This document shows positions 5,470 through 7,375 of a stretch of DNA of 7,375 nt, piece after piece. Source of the stretch: DASZTU01 sp035493835 (GTDB taxonomy: Bacteria > Pseudomonadota > Alphaproteobacteria > Rhizobiales > Devosiaceae); contig DATJHO010000086.1 in assembly GCA_035493835.1 (NCBI GenBank), positions 1 through 7,375 of the forward strand, written 5' to 3'. How positions within the stretch are numbered: position 1 is the stretch's first letter; each line of letters starts with the position of its first letter. A model generated the notes under the pieces. That model was not told the origin of the DNA and made no database searches. It saw nothing but the letters and a program-made list of their open reading frames with translations. The position numbers and the translations under genes are program-made.

Positions 5470-5879
5470 GAGATCGCTGCTTCAATCGCCGAGTTGACCT
5501 CGACGCTATCCTCCGGGAGTTCCTTCTGGAATCGCTCGCGCGCTTCTTCAATGTCGGTCTGGTTTTCGATCACCCACATGGCGACCGGGACCAAGGCAAG
5601 TTTTAGCGAGCGTCCGCGGTCGGAAAGCTCATATTCGACCCGCGGCGGAATCGTGGGGTAGACTGTCCGGATCAATATCCCGTCGTGCTCCAGATTTCGC
5701 AGCGTAACTGTCAACATGCGCTGGGAGATGCCGTCGATCGCCCGATGCAATTCCATGAAGCGCATCCGACGGTCGCCAAGGACCGTCAGAAGCAGGATTG
5801 TCCATTTATCGCCGACCCGCGCCAGGATGTCTCCGATCCGGCGACAATCAGGAAAAGGATGCTCAGGTTCTGTGCTCAT
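5454..5879 (-). CDS. HxlR-family winged helix-turn-helix transcriptional regulator
   Basis: This 141-residue protein has the HxlR/DUF24 winged-helix domain at about residues 12-105. The cues are a single N-terminal C12 before RRIGDIL, GDKWT at 23-27, RFMELHRAIDGISQRMLTVTLRNLEHDG for the recognition region, and YPTIPPRVEYELSDRG for the wing. HxlR proteins bind DNA as dimers, and many sense electrophiles, aldehydes or hypochlorite through the conserved N-terminal cysteine. Here C12 is followed by Arg rather than the frequent Pro. The C-terminal tail after W102 is charged and probably helical. ATG 5879 has only a GGGG run beside it, so initiation may be weak or coupled. The gene is 49 bp downstream of the copper ATPase on the same strand. 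Its target is unknown; copper control would be unusual for the family. Confidence 0.9.
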   Translation of the reverse strand: MSTEPEHPFPDCRRIGDILARVGDKWTILLLTVLGDRRMRFMELHRAIDGISQRMLTVTLRNLEHDGILIRTVYPTIPPRVEYELSDRGRSLKLALVPVAMWVIENQTDIEEARERFQKELPEDSVEVNSAIEAAISLTRR

Positions 5880-5928
5880 CCCCGACAGATAGGCGCGATT
5901 AGCCGGAGGATAAAGCCCGACCAGGCAC

Positions 5929-7375
5929 TTAGAGTTTCACTTGGCGCAACCGCAGCGCATTGGCGATGACGCTGACCGAGGAGAGGCTCATGGCCGCCGC
6001 GGCGATCATCGGCGACAGCAACCAGCCGGTCAGCGGAAACAGGATCCCGGCCGCGATCGGGATGCCGATGGCATTGTAGCCGAAGGCGAACCAGAGGTTC
6101 TGCCGGATATTGCCGAGCGTGGCCTTCGCCAGCACCCGCGCCCGGACCACCGCCGAGAGGTCGCCCTTGAGCAGCGTGATCCCGGCCTGCCGGATGGCAA
6201 CTTCGGCGCCGGTGCCCATGGCGATGCCGACATCGGCCGCCGCCAGCGCCGGCGCGTCGTTAATGCCATCGCCCGCCATCGCAACTTTCCGGCCGCTGGC
6301 CTTGAGACTTTCGACCAGGCGGTGCTTAGCCTCGGGCGTCATGCCCGCCTCGACCTGCGCGAGACCGAGAGCCTCGGCGACAGCCATGGCCGGTCCCCGC
6401 GCGTCGCCCGTCGCCATGACCACATTAATGCCGTCGGCGCGCAGGGCATCGAGCGAGGCCTTCGCGCCGGCCTTGACCGGGTCGCTGACGGAAATCACGC
6501 CGATCAACGCGCCAGCCTCGGCGACCAGCAGCGTCGTCTGCGCCCGCAGGGTTTCGCTTTCGACGAGGCCCACAACCTTCTCGGGCACCTCGATCCCCTG
6601 CTCGGCCATCAGCGCCCGATTGCCCAGCGCCGCCGGCCGGGCGGCGATGGTGCCGATCACGCCTTTGCCGGTGACGGAAGTAAAGCCGGTGATCGCCAGC
6701 CGCTTGGCGCCGCGCTCCTCCGCCCCGGCAAGGATGGCATGGGCGATCGGATGCGCCGACCCTCGCTCCAGCGCCGCGGCCACGGCCAGCACCCGGCCCT
6801 CGTTGACCGCCGGCATCGGGATGACGTCGCCGAGCACCGGGCGGCCTTCGGTCAGGGTGCCGGTCTTGTCGATGACGAGCGTGTCCACCCGCGCCAGCCC
6901 TTCGAGCGCCTCGGCATTGCCGACGAGGACGCCGGCGCGCGCACCGCGCCCCGTCGCCACCATTACCGACATCGGGGTCGCGAGCCCCAGCGCACACGGG
7001 CAGGCGATGATGAGCACCGACACCGCTGCAACCAGCGCCTGTGCCAGATCGTGGCTGGCCGCCAGCCACACCACAAAGCTGGCGAGCGCAATCGCCACCA
7101 CGAGCGGCACGAACCAGCTCGCCACCCGGTCGGCCAGCGCCTGGATCGGCGCACGGCTGCGCTGGGCCGTACTCACCAGCTCGACGATCTGGTTGAGCCG
7201 CGTCTCCGCCCCGACCCGCTCGGCGCGCATGAGAAAACTGCCCTCGCCGTTGAGCGTGCCGCCGGTCACCTCCACATCTTTCGCCTTTGCCACGGGCAGC
7301 GGCTCGCCGGTCAGCATGGATTCATCGACAAAGCTCTCGCCCTCGATCACCACGCCATCGACCGGCACTGCCTCG
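5929..7375 (-). CDS. copA: Cu(I)-translocating P1B-type ATPase, C-terminal part (5' end outside window)
   Basis: Inner-membrane ATPase that exports Cu(I) from the cytoplasm. The frame runs off the right edge; 481 residues are visible, counted from GAG at 7374-7372. It enters in the actuator domain: VPVDGVVIEGESFVDES, then TGEP (22-25). Two membrane segments follow, the second with the CPC metal site (125-127). The phosphorylation motif DKTGTLT (169-175, catalytic D169), the heavy-metal SAHP motif (206-209) and GDGINDAP (368-375) are intact. The last two membrane segments carry NLWFAFGYN (426-434) and MSLSSVSVIAN (462-472), the Cu(I)-type P1B-1 signature. The GTG at 7368 is an internal Val codon, not a start. 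N-terminal metal-binding domains and the first membrane helices lie outside the window. No sign of damage. Confidence 0.95.
   Translation of the reverse strand, partial: EAVPVDGVVIEGESFVDESMLTGEPLPVAKAKDVEVTGGTLNGEGSFLMRAERVGAETRLNQIVELVSTAQRSRAPIQALADRVASWFVPLVVAIALASFVVWLAASHDLAQALVAAVSVLIIACPCALGLATPMSVMVATGRGARAGVLVGNAEALEGLARVDTLVIDKTGTLTEGRPVLGDVIPMPAVNEGRVLAVAAALERGSAHPIAHAILAGAEERGAKRLAITGFTSVTGKGVIGTIAARPAALGNRALMAEQGIEVPEKVVGLVESETLRAQTTLLVAEAGALIGVISVSDPVKAGAKASLDALRADGINVVMATGDARGPAMAVAEALGLAQVEAGMTPEAKHRLVESLKASGRKVAMAGDGINDAPALAAADVGIAMGTGAEVAIRQAGITLLKGDLSAVVRARVLAKATLGNIRQNLWFAFGYNAIGIPIAAGILFPLTGWLLSPMIAAAAMSLSSVSVIANALRLRQVKL

Noticed and set aside
1..7375. A defence island, toxin-antitoxin pair, prophage or other unknown system
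   Set aside because: Every substantial gene belongs to a known housekeeping or common regulatory or transport family, and no module of unknown adjacent genes remains unexplained.

Overview
The window is GC-rich DNA with strongly G/C-ending codons. The gene families point to an alphaproteobacterium, most likely Hyphomicrobiales, perhaps Devosia-like. The main clues are an Usg-family gene, an alphaproteobacterial-style EpmB/KamA-like protein beside epmA and efp, and short palindromic intergenic repeats. The order-level placement is inference; nothing here fixes a genus. This looks like ordinary, dense chromosome. I see no prophage, insertion sequence, CRISPR array, tRNA or rRNA.

Layout. Positions 1-85 hold the last 27 codons of an unidentified plus-strand gene. 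It converges on a minus-strand series: an epmA homologue (3039-4160), an epmB/lysine-2,3-aminomutase homologue (1757-2818), an FMN-dependent L-lactate dehydrogenase (539-1711) and a small low-molecular-weight tyrosine-phosphatase-like protein (105-431). efp (4241-4810) is divergent from epmA. A 341-bp non-coding stretch after efp (4811-5151) holds a predicted branched RNA fold at the efp stop, a palindromic repeat and the usg leader. usg (5152-5418) converges on an HxlR-type regulator (5454-5879). That regulator sits 49 bp downstream of a Cu(I)-type P1B ATPase, which runs off the right edge (5929-7375).

How the genes fit together. The core is a complete EF-P beta-lysylation set. The EpmB homologue should isomerise lysine to beta-lysine, EpmA should ligate it to EF-P, and the EF-P here carries the acceptor lysine at position 34. 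Modified EF-P relieves ribosome stalling on proline runs. No EpmC hydroxylase is visible. The EpmB homologue resembles true lysine 2,3-aminomutases more closely than E. coli EpmB does, and EpmA has two substitutions at normally acidic active-site positions (R131 and V145). lldD follows epmB by 45 bp, but its metabolic role is separate. The ATPase and HxlR genes form another unit, for copper export plus a regulator of unknown target.

The strongest non-genic signal is a pair of 96-98 bp palindromic repeats at 2875-2970 and 4913-5010. In both, two small hairpins face each other across exactly 42 nt. The first lies between epmA and epmB, inside a 75-codon open frame that overlaps the epmA stop and the epmB start by ATGA at each end.
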